Source: Pelobates cultripes (taxonomy: Eukaryota > Chordata > Amphibia > Anura > Pelobatidae). From it: a stretch of DNA of 64,000 bases. Below the pieces are notes generated by a model. That model was not told the DNA's origin, made no database searches, and was given only the letters and a program-made list of their open reading frames with translations. The DNA lies in NCBI GenBank assembly GCA_933207985.1, contig OW240917.1:96849960-96913959 (forward strand). Direction: 5' to 3'. Positions within the stretch are counted from its first letter, which is position 1; each line of letters opens with the position of its first letter. Made by a program: the position numbers and the translations under genes. This document shows positions 22,470 to 34,360 of this stretch, one piece after another.

Positions 22470-23919
22470 CATACCCTAAACAGAGCTGATGAGAGTTAAC
22501 TATTACCAGAGAGGGGTTTGTTATGTGTACCTATAAATAAGCAAAGATACATGTGAGTAAAGAAGAAGGCATATAATTTTAATGAAGAGTTTAAGAGAAA
22601 TTAAGAATTACCTGATAGGTGTTGGAGTAACTCTCTGTACCTTAGTTTGTCTAAAGTAGTAATTATCAAAGCTGGAAGACAGATAGTACAACAGAAGATA
22701 TTTGTAAGAATGTACCTTATTGAGGACCTAACGTGGGTCCAATGCAATGAGACAAGACCCTTAACTGAGCACAACGTGTAATTGTAAAAGGCAGTGCCAG
22801 GCCTTAATGTACCGGTTTAATGAAATATATGAATGTAAGGAACTGAAAATACCTGAAACAAGATTTCTGGAAGAACACCTCTGTCCTAGGTCTCACTAGC
22901 AAAATTGCTAACAATTGATATAGGCACCTAAATACGTGGTATGATAGGAGAACAAAATGAGTACCAAGTTTGAAGAAATATATAAATATGTACACAAAGA
23001 TATGTATGCTGAAATAGTGTTTAACCTATCACGCAGGCGTAATTATTAACAACCGTGTGTGACTGCTTAGTAATAGTATCTTGTGAACAGCATCCCAGAC
23101 AACTGGAAAAAGTTTGAATAGACTACATTTAAATGGTGCAGGTAAAACAATACGAATGTATCTGTGAATTGAACCGTGCGTTGGATTTAAAATAATGCAT
23201 AGTGCTAATAAGTCAACAAATATTTAAAAAAACATGCAAATGGAGATAGTGAGGGGAAAATTCGTGAAGAGCCAGCTGGGTCTAAGGAGCTAAAATCCTT
23301 TAATACATGCAGCGAAACTGAACAGATGTGCCAGCAAGAATTAAGTGACATTTAACAAATGCTAAACCGAACAGTAAAACTGTACTAAGTCTTATGAATT
23401 AAACAAACATGTGAACTGTGAATTTATGAGAATGACCAACCGAACAGCTGAAAATGAAAGATAAAGTGTCAGCGTCTAAGTAGTCTAAGAATTAAATGAA
23501 TGAGTATATGATTCAACCGACGTACGAATGGGAAAGTACACAAATGTATTGCTTAAATCAAACGAATGAACAGAGTAAGTAAATGAACAGGCTACATGGG
23601 CACAAGCGAAGTACGCGAATGTGAGTAAGAATCACAGGGGTAATTTTACGAAGCTAAACGAACGGTAATAAACGAATGGTACAAGTGTATGCGAACAATG
23701 GGAGCCAATGCCTGCATTTGGTAAGCCCAAACATGGGAACACCACAAGAAGATGTTCCCACGAGTACATATGTAAGCGTGCCAGGTCTCGTGGCCGGAAG
23801 CCGGCGTCTTGCGATAATGGAACCGGGTCGAAGACAGAGAAGGCCAGAACTTCGAGCTGAAGCAGTGAAATTTTGCGGAAAAGACCAGTACGGAAGTGCT
23901 GGTTGTCGTGGCAACCTCT

Positions 23920-23969
23920 CACTCAAAAAGGCAACGGCATAGGTAAGCAGGGGGTTAGAGTTTATATAG
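23920..23969. repeat. Ngaro A1 terminal repeat
   Basis: Matches A2 at 18957-19008, sharing 'cataggtaagcagggggtta'. It marks the 5' end of the element in minus orientation. Confidence 0.88.
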
Positions 23970-24544
23970 GAAAAATTCCTCCCACAAATAGCTACTTGAA
24001 AAAAGATACCTTACATAATAACTAGCTAATGTGAGATGCTTGTTTGACAATTAAAATGTCCAATGGACAGTGTGTGAGAAGGCTTATTTTGCACCTTGCA
24101 TTTGTTTTACTTTCTTTTGTTTTTTTAAATAATGGGTACCTTCTAAATGGAGTGCATGTTTTAAAGGTGGCTGTTCTTCATTCCTTCATTTTCTTGTTCT
24201 ATTCCTGTATTGTTGTGTTTTGTTATAAAAAAAAAGGGGGGGAGGGGGAAAATTGTGTTATAAACCCCTTCAGACCGGAGGGCGTACTATTACGCCCTAT
24301 TTTAGGCGGCTCTAAACGTTGCCGGGCGTAATAGTACGCCCTCCGTTTTTTCTTTACTTACCCAGTCGCCGGCGGTCCCACGCCGGCGATCGCGGTTGGG
24401 TGGACTCCCAGGGACCTCACAATGACATGGCAGGGTTAGCTGCCTGCTGCATTGCCAGCAGGGGGACTGTCTGTAATGATAGGTAGTCCCCCTGCTGGCT
24501 GGAAATAAAATAAATAAATGTTAAATAAGTGTAAAAAAAATAAA

Positions 24545-24590
24545 TATATACTTAGATCATATATATATATTACATATATATATGATCTAA

Positions 24591-24633
<43 letters not shown>

Positions 24634-24678
24634 TACACACATATACTGTCTAGGTGTATTTTACTATTAATATATATA

Positions 24679-24711
<33 letters not shown>

Positions 24712-25022
24712 TAATATCAAATTACACGTAGACTGATATTGATTAAATATATATATATATAATTATTGTTATATATATATATTTATATATAATATAAAAA
24801 ATTAAGTATGTAAATACGTTATAAAATAAAATTTAAAAAATAATTAAAAAAAATAATTTAAAAATATATAGATGTTTGTTATTTCGTTCTAACTCTATTG
24901 TGATATTAATATATATATTTATATCAAAATACACATAGAACGAAATAATATATATATCTATATACATAAATATATACGTATATATCACTATATATACCTA
25001 TATATAAATAAAAATATTTTAA

Positions 25023-25064
<42 letters not shown>

Positions 25065-25110
25065 TTATATACACATATGTATATATATACATATGTTAAT
25101 TCTACATATA
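24545..25110. repeat. AT-rich expanded, hairpin-rich block
   Basis: Several TA runs (for example 24594-24622 and 25028-25062), a palindrome at about 24549-24600 around 'acttagatcat/atgatctaagt', and an inverted pair 'atttcgttct/agaacgaaat' (about 24891 and 24936). No coding potential. Confidence 0.85.
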
Positions 25111-25460
25111 TATGTATGTAATATTTTTACATAATTAGGTATCTTAATTAATTACAATTAGTGGGACCTCCCTGTCAACCCTTGCCGAAAGTAAAGGGAA
25201 TTTAATTTGCTAGCACTATATTTAACCCTATAACTTTCCAAGACACCATAAAACCTGTACATGGGGGGTACTGTTCTACTCGGGAGACTTCGCTGAACAC
25301 AAATATTGTTTCAAAACAGTAAAATGTATTACAACGATGATATCGCCAGTAAAAGTGACGTTTTTTGTATTTTTCACGCACAAACAGCATTACACGGACA
25401 ATATTATTGCTGTGATACTTTGTACTGTTTTGAAACACAAATATTTGTGTTCAGCGAAGT

Positions 25461-25560
25461 NNNNNNNNNNNNNNNNNNNNNNNNNNNNNNNNNNNNNNNN
25501 NNNNNNNNNNNNNNNNNNNNNNNNNNNNNNNNNNNNNNNNNNNNNNNNNNNNNNNNNNNN
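25461..25560. other. Assembly gap, 100 N
   Basis: A run of exactly 100 N, the usual placeholder for a gap of unknown size. Frames that read X residues through it are meaningless. Confidence 0.99.
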
Positions 25561-25720
25561 GAATAAGAAGGAGGGAGGGAATAGAAGAAGAGGGAGGGAG
25601 GAATAAGAAGAGGGGAGGGGGGGAATAAGATGGGGGTGGGAATAAAAAGAGGGGGGAATAAGAAGAGGGGAGAGAGGGGAATAAGAAGAGGGGAGGGGGG
25701 GAATAAGAAGAAGGGGCAGC
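25561..25720. repeat. Purine-rich minisatellite
   Basis: Units of about 17-22 bp on the theme 'gggaataagaagaggggagg'. The strand is almost pure purine beside the assembly gap, a composition prone to triplex formation and sequencing dropout. Confidence 0.9.
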
Positions 25721-25754
25721 TCTATAGGACAGGGGCCCAGACAGGGAGCTCTTT

Positions 25755-26200
25755 CACACTACGCACGCACACACACAATGCATCCCTATACATACACAGA
25801 AACACAACATGCTTCCCTTACACACAGAGAAACACACAATGCATCCATTACACACACACACACAATACAACCCTTACACACAAAGACAATGCATGCATCC
25901 TTTGCACACATACACAGAAACAGACAATGCAAACCCATACACACACATGCAAACACACACACTTCTTTTCTTACATACACACAGAAACACAATGTATCTC
26001 TTACACTCAATGCACACACATACAGACACACACCTTGCATCCCTTATGCATACAAACACAGATTCACACAATGCATCCCTTACACACAACTAGAAACACA
26101 TAATACATCCCTTATACACAAATACACACTGCTTCCACTACACACAAACACACTGCATCACCTGCACAAACTGGTAACCCTAAACACTACATATCATAAG
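25755..26200. repeat. CA-rich minisatellite
   Basis: Degenerate units of roughly 25-30 bp on 'aatgcatcccttacacacac' with variable CA lengths. It produces His/Thr-rich artefact frames on plus and Cys/Val-rich ones on minus. Confidence 0.88.
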
Positions 26201-26539
26201 CACACATATTAGATCCTCTACAATAACACATAACACATCCCTACACACTCCACTCCCTGTGAGCGAACTCATGGGTGGGTGGAACTTATGAGTGGGCCTT
26301 ATGGGCATACTCACCGTCAGGCCCTGGGGCCCAGACCTTGAGCTGTGTAAGGGGCCCCAAAAAAATTGAGCTGCTTCCAATTCTCCCAGAACATTGAATT
26401 TTGTGACCACAGTTGCAAACAGCCTCCAGAGATCCTGTTCTACACCAGACCAGTGGAGCCAAACTGCAGCCCATCATCATCCTCATCTGCTTGTAAGTAG
26501 GCAATCTAGTATATTATTAGTGACACTAATCTATAATTT

Positions 26540-27030
26540 ACCTCACATTAAAGGGACACTATAGCTTAATGAAGTGGTTCTGGTGTCTATAGCTGGTCCC
26601 TGCAGGCTTTTTAATGTAAACACACACTGTGTGCAGCACTGGCGTTAGTTCATATGGCAGATCATATGGGTGGGGCATTGTGATGTGACATGTGGGGGCA
26701 GCAAATTTTTATTTTGTCTACGGCGGCAAAAATCCTTGCAGGGAGGGAGCTGCGTGAGCTGCGCTGGCTCTGCTCCCCAGCACGCAGCTGAATGAGACCG
26801 GCGCCGGAATATGACGTCATATTCCGGCGCCAGTCTCATTCAGCAGTGCGCGAGGGCGGAAGGGCACTAACACAGGAAGCACCTCTAGTGACCGTCTGAG
26901 TGACTGTCACTAGCAGTGTCACTTTGAAGCAATGTAAACACTTCCTTTTGTCTGAAAAGTCAGTGTTTACGTTGAAAAGCCTGTAGGGACATGCTATAGA
27001 CACCAGTACCACCACATTAAGCTGTGTGTG
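26540..27030. mobile_element. Foldback MITE
   Basis: The left end 'ttaaagggacactatagctt' pairs with the right end 'tatagacaccagtaccac..aagctg'. About 75-bp arms share 'ctggtgtctatag', 'gtccct.caggcttttt' and 'gtaaacac' in inverse orientation. The middle has a second inverted pair, 'ccggcgccggaatatgacgt' and its complement (26800-26835). Confidence 0.7.
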
Positions 27031-27269
27031 TGCGTCTGCTAGTGAGTGAGCTTGCTTGCATGCGTGTGTCTGCTAGTGAGTGAGCTTGTGTTTTTATGTC
27101 AATGAGCTGATGTATATCAGTAAGATTGTTTGTCTATGATGCTGTGTATCAATGAGCTTGTGTGTGTCACTGAAATGTCAGTGAAATTGCCTGTGTCTGC
27201 ATGTGAGTATGCTTACTGTATAATTAAATGTTTTACCCTGAAAGGACCAATATTTTATATTAGAAAAAG

Positions 27270-27271
<2 letters not shown>

Positions 27272-27311
<40 letters not shown>
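27272..27311. repeat. (TA)n microsatellite
   Basis: Uninterrupted TA run. Confidence 0.97.
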
Positions 27312-27313
<2 letters not shown>

Positions 27314-28321
27314 CTCAATCATCTGTCCTGGCAAGACATAGCCTTACATATTACACGTGACAATATATGGCGCAGTGACTTATGTGGCTGGCAAAAAATT
27401 TTTTTCCAGGGCTGCTTTGTATCCCCAGTCCGGCACTGATGGTAGCCCAAGAATGAAAATTACCCACATGATGGCATACCATTTGCAATAGTAGACAACC
27501 CAAGGTATTGCAAACTGGGTATGTCCAGTCTTTTTAAGTAGCCACTTAGTCACAAACACTGGCCAAAATTGGTGGTTTTTTGCATTTTTCACACACAAAT
27601 ATTAACGCTAGCTTTGGCCAGTGTTTGTTACCAAATGGCTACTAAAAAAGACTGGACATACCCCATTTGCAATACCTTTGGTTGTCTACTATTGCAAATG
27701 GTATGCCATTATGGGTGTAAATTTAATTCCTGGGCTACTATAAAGTCCCAAAGGCAACGTAACCAATCTGGCGAATTTCAAATTCAAATGTAATGTGCAA
27801 TATTTGACCCTGTAACTTCCCAAAACGCCATAAAACCTGTACATTGGGGGTACTGTTTTACACGTGAGACTTTGCAGAATACAATTATGTGTATTTTATT
27901 GCAGTAAAAACAAACAGTATTTTGACATTAACAGTTACAATGTCATGTAGTACTAAAAAAATAAACACATTTCTTATTTTCTCCCATTTTTTTTCATATT
28001 AAATTATGTTTCATAGCTAAATATTTGATATTAAATGAAAGCCCTGTTTCCCCTGAATAAAATTATATATAATAATGGTGGGTGCATTTAATATGAAAGA
28101 GGTGAATTACGGTTGGACAGACATGTAGCGCAAATGCCAGGTTTTGTTTACATTTTGTTTCGTTCACAATGTGTACATTTGGCTCAGTCCTTAAGGGGTT
28201 AATTCAACATTGGATTTTGTTTGGATTTACAAAATTCTGTAAAAATGACAGAATTCTTACTGGTTTGGAAATGTTTCTTTTTACTAAAGCCAAACTCGGT
28301 CAAGATTTGCTCCTCATGACC

Positions 28322-28374
28322 AAAATCTGCACTAGTTGTGTTTTGTTGTTGTTGTAGTTGTTGTTGTTGTTTGT
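28322..28374. repeat. (TTG)n microsatellite
   Basis: 'ttgttgttgttgtagttgttgttgttg' type run with one interruption. The minus-strand Gln-rich frame here is an artefact. Confidence 0.9.
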
Positions 28375-28419
28375 AATAGTGGCATTGTTTTTTTTTTTTT
28401 GGCATGTTTGGGGTCTGAA

Positions 28420-30170
28420 GAAAAGAAGATTAAAGAAAAAGGAATAGTGAAGGTATTTTGTTTTTTACAGGTATGAGATGTATTGCCAACCCCTCACTAT
28501 TAGGGTGAGTGGGCAGGTAGAGGTTATAAGGAGATGGAATGCAGAGAATGATATTTAATTTATCAAGGTTTTTCTCTTTTTAAATAGGTTCAACTACTTA
28601 AACTGCTCTGTAGTAAGCTGTAACTGGCCTACTTGAGTTGAGTTTGCAGCAAATGATATTAACTTCAAATATGACATCTGCAGTGGAAGCATGCTTGGTA
28701 CTGAACCAAAGAACCACACAAAGATATAAATTGTACTATTGATATGGTATTAATTACTTTGTGCTGTACTGGATATTTTTTTCTTCAGTTGTACACATGC
28801 ACATATACACACATGCAATATTTTGGCCATTAAATTGATCACTTTATTTGGTTTGAATGAAAGTGTAAGTCCATATAAAATTTACATTGCTGCTTATTAA
28901 ATAACATGATCCTGTGAGATCACCCTGTAATAAAATTGCTCTATTTTGTGAATTATGCTTGAGCAGTTAGAATATATGGAAGTCACGCAAGCAATATTCT
29001 ATAAAGCTGCCTTTTAGTTTTGAAATATTTATAAAATCACATAAGAACCCGACAGAATACCATTTTGTAGAAAACAAAAATGTACATTGGAGATGCAATT
29101 ATTATTTGTGGAAACTCATAACTTAGTGATATATGATTTGAGAGTGGGATTGTTTATACAAACAACAAGCAGTGGATGTCTGTATGAAGCCTAATCTTCT
29201 ACAGAAAGTGGTCTATTGTGCTTTGGAATCGACCCTTTGGATGTAATTTGCATTATAGGAAAATTCTAATAACAGCACAGCACTCAAACAGAAGTGTACA
29301 TTTTCCATCTGTCAATATCCTTTTTTGTTTTTGTTTGTATGGACCTGCATTCTTTAGTCATATCAAGAATTTGAAAACTAATTGCTCCTTTAGTGCTTTT
29401 TACTTTTCGATGTTTGGCTGAGTACTTGTTCTAATGTTCTACTTTTTATTGCTGAACTTGGTAGTAATACATTGCAGGCCTTCCCATTGTAATAAGAACA
29501 TCAAGAAACTGGAATTCGATATCTGTGCTAGCTTTTAAGATGAAAATCTCTTTATCCAACATTTTCTAGTTCTCATTCTTCCCTTATGATCTACCCTTTT
29601 TTATCAGAAATTCTTCTTGATAATGTTGTACTTTGCACAAGGGAAATTGGTGCGCAAAAGTATTTATCAAAAAATCCATAAAAGTGAATAAACACTTAAG
29701 AATCATACTGCAATCTCTTTCTGCAGGAATCACAAAGCTCTTGAAGTTTTCATAAAGGAAAAAGTAACAATATAATGCAAAGAGTCAATAACCATGGATC
29801 ATACATAAAATAGAGAAGCACCTACATACACAGAGTAGCTGAGAAGTTTTAATCAAATAGTTCAATAGATCCTTAAAGTAAACTTTTGCAGACTTTATGC
29901 ATGGCACAGTCAGACCTGCTGACAACTGCATTTCCAACCAGCATTATTACTTTTATACTCACACTGTCTGGTGTGCCTAAGATTTATGCAATTATTTCAC
30001 AATTTTTGCTGTTCAGTATGATGAACTACTGGCGGTGCTGATAAAGACCTCTATAATCATGCATGGCTGTGGCTCATAGCTGAATGTAGACTGCAATCTG
30101 TAAAATGAGTATCAGTGCTTAAATTGGAACAAGAATAGTATGCCCTGAGCTTCCCCTACTTCTTCACAGC
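28420..30170. other. No gene seen
   Basis: AT-rich, apparently single-copy within the window. No transposon domain, tandem repeat or convincing exon. It could be intronic or intergenic. Confidence 0.5.
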
Positions 30171-30594
30171 CTCAGATGCAGTGGTGAAACTACTGCGGTT
30201 GCAGGGGGTGCAGCTGTGGCCAGGCAAGCCCAGTGGACCCCTGCGACCAGGTGACCACCAGCCATGTGTTGTAGCCCCAGGATGAGCAGTAGACCGCCGG
30301 GGCAGCACGTTCAGAGGTCCATCTGGTGGCCCATGCTGTTAGGGCCACTTAATGGCAAAGTATTACCAGGGGGCTTGGTCAGTGCCGTGGCACTTTAACA
30401 ATGTGACCGGGCCCCCTGGGATGACATCACAGCTGGGAGAAAGTGCCTTCCCCGGTCCCTCCTCCCAGCTTACACACAGTGCCGGAAGGAGAGGAGGGAG
30501 CCAGATTGGGAACTCTGACTCCTATCAGCCTGAGCCACCACTGGACCCCATTCACCCTCCTGCATATAAAAGGTAGGAAACAGGAGGGTGACTA

Positions 30595-31330
30595 ATGTAT
30601 GTTTGTCTGTGTGTGTTTGTGTGTCTGTCTGTCTCTGTATGTGTGTGTGTGTGTCTATATATGTGTGTCTCTGTATGTGTGTGTGTCTGTGTGTGTATGT
30701 CTCTGTATGTATGTGTGTCTCTGTATGTATCTGAGCCTCTGTATGTACATGTGTCTTTGTATGTATGTTTGTATGTCTCTGTATGTGTGTGCATATGTCT
30801 CTGTATGTATGTATGTATGTCTCTGTATGCATGCATGTGTGTATGTCTCTGTATATGTGTCTCTGTATGTATGTGTGTATATCTCTGTGTGTGTTTCTCT
30901 ATATGTATGCCTGTCTCTGTATGTATGTATGTCTTTGTATGTGTGTGTATGTCTCTGTATGTGTGCATGTTTCTGTATGCATGTATATCTCTGTATGTAT
31001 GTATGTATGTATGTCTCTAAAATGTATGTGTGTATGTTTCTGCATCTATGCATGGCTCTGTATGTATGTGTGGGTCTCTGTATGTATGTGTGTGTCTGTT
31101 TGTATGTGTATGTATGTGTCTGTGTGTGTATGTATGTGTATGTATGTGTATGTCTGTGTGTCTGTATGTCAGTGTGTGCCCTGTGTATCTGTATGTGTGT
31201 CACTGTTTGTATCTAAGTGTCATCCTGTGTATTTGAATGTTTGTCCTTAAGTGTTTCTGTATCTGCATGTGTGTCTGCTTTTATATATGTATCTTTGTGT
31301 TAGCTTGTGTGTCTGCATTTGCAGGACTCC
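30595..31330. repeat. GT-rich minisatellite, 'tgtatgtctctg' theme
   Basis: Hundreds of bases of tgtatg/tgtgtgtctctg units, period roughly 12-30 and irregular. Lengths divisible by three keep several frames open on both strands. Confidence 0.92.
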
Positions 31331-31680
31331 CTTGATAAAGGCATTTTGCCAAAACGTTTTTTTTTTTTTTTTTTATTGCCTCTGTCCCTACTTCTCACTA
31401 GGTCTGGTATGCTTTTTGTATTTTTTCTTTATGTATTTGTTTTTGTGGGGTTTTATTGTATTGGTATCTCATTTTAATTACCTATGATACTGTTATTTTG
31501 CTATTCATACATTAAGCATTTGATCTTTATATATATCCAGAATTTTTCTGGCTGTTGCTTTACAACATGATATGACTTTGTTTTTTGGTTTCATATTTAA
31601 TGAGATACTCTATTAGTGTGTACCCCTTTGATAAAGATTCTTTTTGTATATAAACATTTATGGCTGTGCTCCTTGCTCAA
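31315..31680 (+). mobile_element. Penelope-type end fragment inside the hAT minisatellite
   Basis: CTTGATAAAGGCATTTTGCCAAAACG at 31331-31356 is a degenerate hammerhead-like box (GGCA/TGCC stem). A second partial copy, 'cctttgataaagattcttt', is at about 31625. The segment interrupts an otherwise continuous GT minisatellite and has a T-run at about 31357-31373. Confidence 0.4.
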
Positions 31681-32833
31681 TTTGTATTTGCATTTGCATG
31701 TGTGTCAGTGTGTGTGTATGTGTGTCTGTGTATCAGCATGTGTGTCCGTGTATATATCTGTATGTGTTATATGGTGTGTATCTGCATGCATGTCAGTCTG
31801 TGTTTGTTTGTATATCTGCATGTGTGTCTGTGTATGCATGGGTGTGTCTGTGTAACTGTCACCCCCCTTCACCATGCCACACTCACAATAACTCCACCAA
31901 TCCTGTCACTCACCCATGCCATACTCACCACCCATTGCTCTGGCATATTCACCCTATTACACTCACCTTCCCTCACACTGTCACACTCAACCCCCAAATC
32001 CTGTCACACTCTTTCACTATCATTCTGTCACACTTGCCCCCTTCCACCCTGCCAGACTCACCCTATCTCATTAACCGTTCAAATTCTGTCATACTAAACC
32101 CCCCAAACATGCTACACTAACCCTGTGGGGCGTGAAGGACACACATGGAAGGGCTAAGGGGATGGGGGGGGTGCAGGGGGTGCAGGGGGGGGCAGGGCAA
32201 TTTTCACCCTGGGGCTCCATGGTAGTTACGCCTCTGCTCAGATGGATATGTGAGGACAATATATTGTTCTGATTGTGAGCACCATGGAGTCTGAATCAGA
32301 TATAACTGCTCATGATGGTCACCAAACTCTACCACGTAGCATTTCCTTTAATTAATGTAATGCATTTACATTAATATAATAGAAGTGAATTAAATATTGA
32401 CTTAGATACTATAGATACAATTTTTATTTGTACCTGTTTAACTTTGTATGTTTTTAATCACAATATTATTATACAATTTCATTATTTAGGGCTATTTTTA
32501 ATTTGCATCCAATTTTAGCCATCCTACAGCATCAATAAAAAATATTAATACTATGAATACACCCTAAGCCGTGTTTCGATTGAAGATGGGAACTGCTGAC
32601 CTTGTATGAGTATTAATTAACAACATTGAATTTGTTGTTCTTTTGGAAAAATAAGCAAAACACAATATGGACAATTATATTATGGTATATTTCTACAACA
32701 AAGTCAGTCTTTTATTTAATTAAACTCATACCTAGCATGGGAACTAAATTAAATGAAACTAAATCATAAGAACATGTGTTGAAAAGCAAGCTATATACCC
32801 TGCATGAAACCAAATTTAAATTGACTGTAAATT

Positions 32834-32988
32834 ATTATTATATAATATCTATAATAATGCATTCACTTACATTATATAATATAATTATTATATGATATCT
32901 ATAATAATGCATTCATTTACATTATATAATATAATTATTATATAATATCTATAGTAATGCATTCATTTACATTATATGTTTTTTATTG
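32834..32988. repeat. 50-bp tandem repeat, three copies
   Basis: 'atct ataataatgcattca' occurs at exactly 50-bp spacing (from 32847, 32897 and 32947), with two or three substitutions between units. Contiguous units without spacers exclude a CRISPR-like layout. Confidence 0.92.
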
Positions 32989-33075
32989 AAACATTGTAAA
33001 TAAAATATAACTAGGAAAAATGTCCACCAGTATGTGTTACAGGCAAATTAAAGTTATTTTTTAACAATTAGATGC

Positions 33076-33078
<3 letters not shown>

Positions 33079-33106
<28 letters not shown>
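33079..33106. repeat. (TA)n microsatellite
   Basis: TA run of 28 bases. Confidence 0.95.
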
Positions 33107-33110
<4 letters not shown>

Positions 33111-33994
33111 AACCCCACAAGAAGATACGATGGATAATATGGTACAGCAAAATACTACATATACATGGATAAGTGAAAGTAAAAACACATATATCCAATC
33201 TTTTCAGGGTTTACTATGCTTAATACAATAAATCAGGCAATAGTGTATAACCTTTGTCTAATGTAGCAGAAAATCCATACCATTGTGTGACGAATGGTGT
33301 AAATCATTCCATGATCCATAAATGGTAAATATAACAGTCACACTCGGCCTGAGAATCTCAATGGTGTCTGATCTGTGAAGGGTGAATTTAAATAGAACCA
33401 CATTCTTAAGCAGTAAATTAATTATATAAGGCAAAAGCTGTGTCTTAACATATTTGTCTCACTGTTAATACAAAACTTGCTATGATAAACACTAAAAACG
33501 GCAATGCCCCAAATCTGGAAAAACTGTTGATTGACTTTAATATTATTGCATCTGTGTCATAATGCATCCTAATCCGTAATGTATGAAGCATTTCATTTTC
33601 ACATGTAAATTGTAGTTTATATGGTAGATCGGTTTTTCACATGATGTTATTTATTTGCCAGAAACAACAACTAATTATTTTAATTGTCGTATCATGATTC
33701 ACTCAGTATCAAAGAGATGATATAATTTCTGTGAATTATGTCCTGTAATTCATAAAGATCATGGCATCAAATATATTATAATATTTAGAATCCTTATCAT
33801 GGTTCACCACTGGGATTTTCTTTTACTCTGTTGGTGAAAAAGGAAACCATTCTCTTCTCTCTTGCTCTCTACAAATAGGAGCAGCCATTATCAGGGTTAT
33901 TTACTAAAGTGTGAAATTAAAGTGCACTCAAAGTGGATTTCAAATTTAAAGCCACAGTAGCCACACTGAAAGCTTATTTAACTTATATAGCTAT

Positions 33995-34360
33995 TTTAAC
34001 CTTAAAGGACCACTCCCCTCTTCAAACCCACCCCCAAAAACCCCTCACAGTTCAGTAGATATACCTCCAATGAATACATACATGTATATTTTTATGCTTG
34101 CATTCATTGGAAGTATAGACTAAAGTAGATTACAAATGCTGCAGTTCTTATGACTGCAGCCTTTGTAAGCTCCTCCCCCTTTTCCTGTGCACATGCGTCT
34201 GCCACTTGTGCATGTCCAGTTGAGCGTGCCTGCCACTTCCATTAGCTCAGGGGAGCTAACGGAAGTAGGAAGGAATCCTCCCTGGCTGTTTGAGTGACAG
34301 CCAGGGTGAGTTCCCTTGTTAATTTCTAAAAGTGCTGATTTCTCATGGGTCACCTCTGGT
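33995..34360. repeat. MITE-like fragment
   Basis: Starts 'ccttaaaggaccactcccct', similar to the 'ttaaaggg(a/c)cact' starts of the other MITEs in the window. It contains an inverted pair around 'ccaatgaatacatac' and 'gcattcattgg' and ends in the following minisatellite. No coding. Confidence 0.45.

Larger units (their letters stand above)
18831..23969 (-). mobile_element. Ngaro-type tyrosine-recombinase retrotransposon, nearly complete
   Basis: The split direct repeat pattern of Ngaro elements is visible. Read on the minus strand, A1 is 23969-23920 ('agggggttagag..cataggtaagc' on plus). The coding region follows, then B1 (19077-19009), A2 (19008-18957) and B2 (18900-18831). A1 matches A2 and B1 matches B2, both closely. 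The coding order gag-like, RT, RNase H, tyrosine recombinase is also that of Ngaro/DIRS. The total length is about 5.1 kb. All frames carry stops. The 5' untranslated region (about 22200-23900) contains a TA run at 22425-22464. Confidence 0.88.
25561..27438. mobile_element. hAT-like element inserted in TTAA element, left end in gap
   Basis: The right terminus is 'ccccagtccggcactg' ending at 27438; on the other strand this starts CAGTGCCGGACTGGGG, a hAT-type end. It is followed by 'atggtagc', which is continuous host sequence in the copy at 2791-4476. The interior holds a purine minisatellite, a CA minisatellite, a dispersed repeat at about 26230-26500 and a foldback MITE. No transposase is present. 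Confidence 0.65.
24261..28202. mobile_element. TTAA foldback element, copy 2, split by a hAT insertion
   Basis: The left half (24261-25460) follows copy 1 from its 'accccttcagaccggagggc' terminus to the 'ttcagcgaagt' motif. The right half (27439-28202) resumes at 'atggtagcccaag', about 130 bp further on in copy 1 numbering, and ends CCTTAAGGGGTTAA with TTAA at 28199-28202. The missing 130 bp can fall in the N gap. The left TTAA has decayed to TAAA. Between 24545 and 25110 the copy has expanded AT runs and nested hairpins absent from copy 1. Confidence 0.82.
30179..32236. mobile_element. Non-autonomous hAT element with 8-bp target duplication
   Basis: The left end CAGTGGTGAAACTAC (30179) and right end GTAGTTACGCCTCTG (32236) are inverted repeats. 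They are flanked by a perfect 8-bp duplication, CTCAGATG, at 30171-30178 and 32237-32244. The 5' 400 bp are GC-rich, then a GT minisatellite fills most of the interior (30595-31330 and 31690-31860), then C-rich 'cacactcaccc' repeats run to about 32120. No transposase frame: all ORFs are minisatellite artefacts. Confidence 0.92.
32245..33990. other. No gene seen; AT-rich
   Basis: AT-rich DNA with no recognisable frame. It contains the 50-bp tandem triplication and a TA run, listed separately. Confidence 0.5.

Noticed and set aside
23632..23942. Three overlapping frames of 88-96 codons on both strands
   Set aside because: They lie in the Ngaro 5' untranslated region; there is no domain, and the openness reflects locally higher GC.
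25306..25606. Frames of 86-89 codons crossing the gap
   Set aside because: More than a third of the translation is N bases, and the rest is TTAA-element and purine-repeat sequence.
28420..30170. Possible host exons in the low-repeat stretch
   Set aside because: No frame over about 70 codons, no recognisable domain and no convincing splice-site pattern around any of them.
30595..31250. Cys/Val/Met-rich frames of up to 205 codons and antisense His/Thr-rich frames
   Set aside because: Products of a GT-rich minisatellite inside a hAT element. Resemblance to membrane or metal-binding proteins is compositional.
32834..32988. Possible CRISPR-like array
   Set aside because: Units are contiguous, without unique spacers, in a vertebrate genome.
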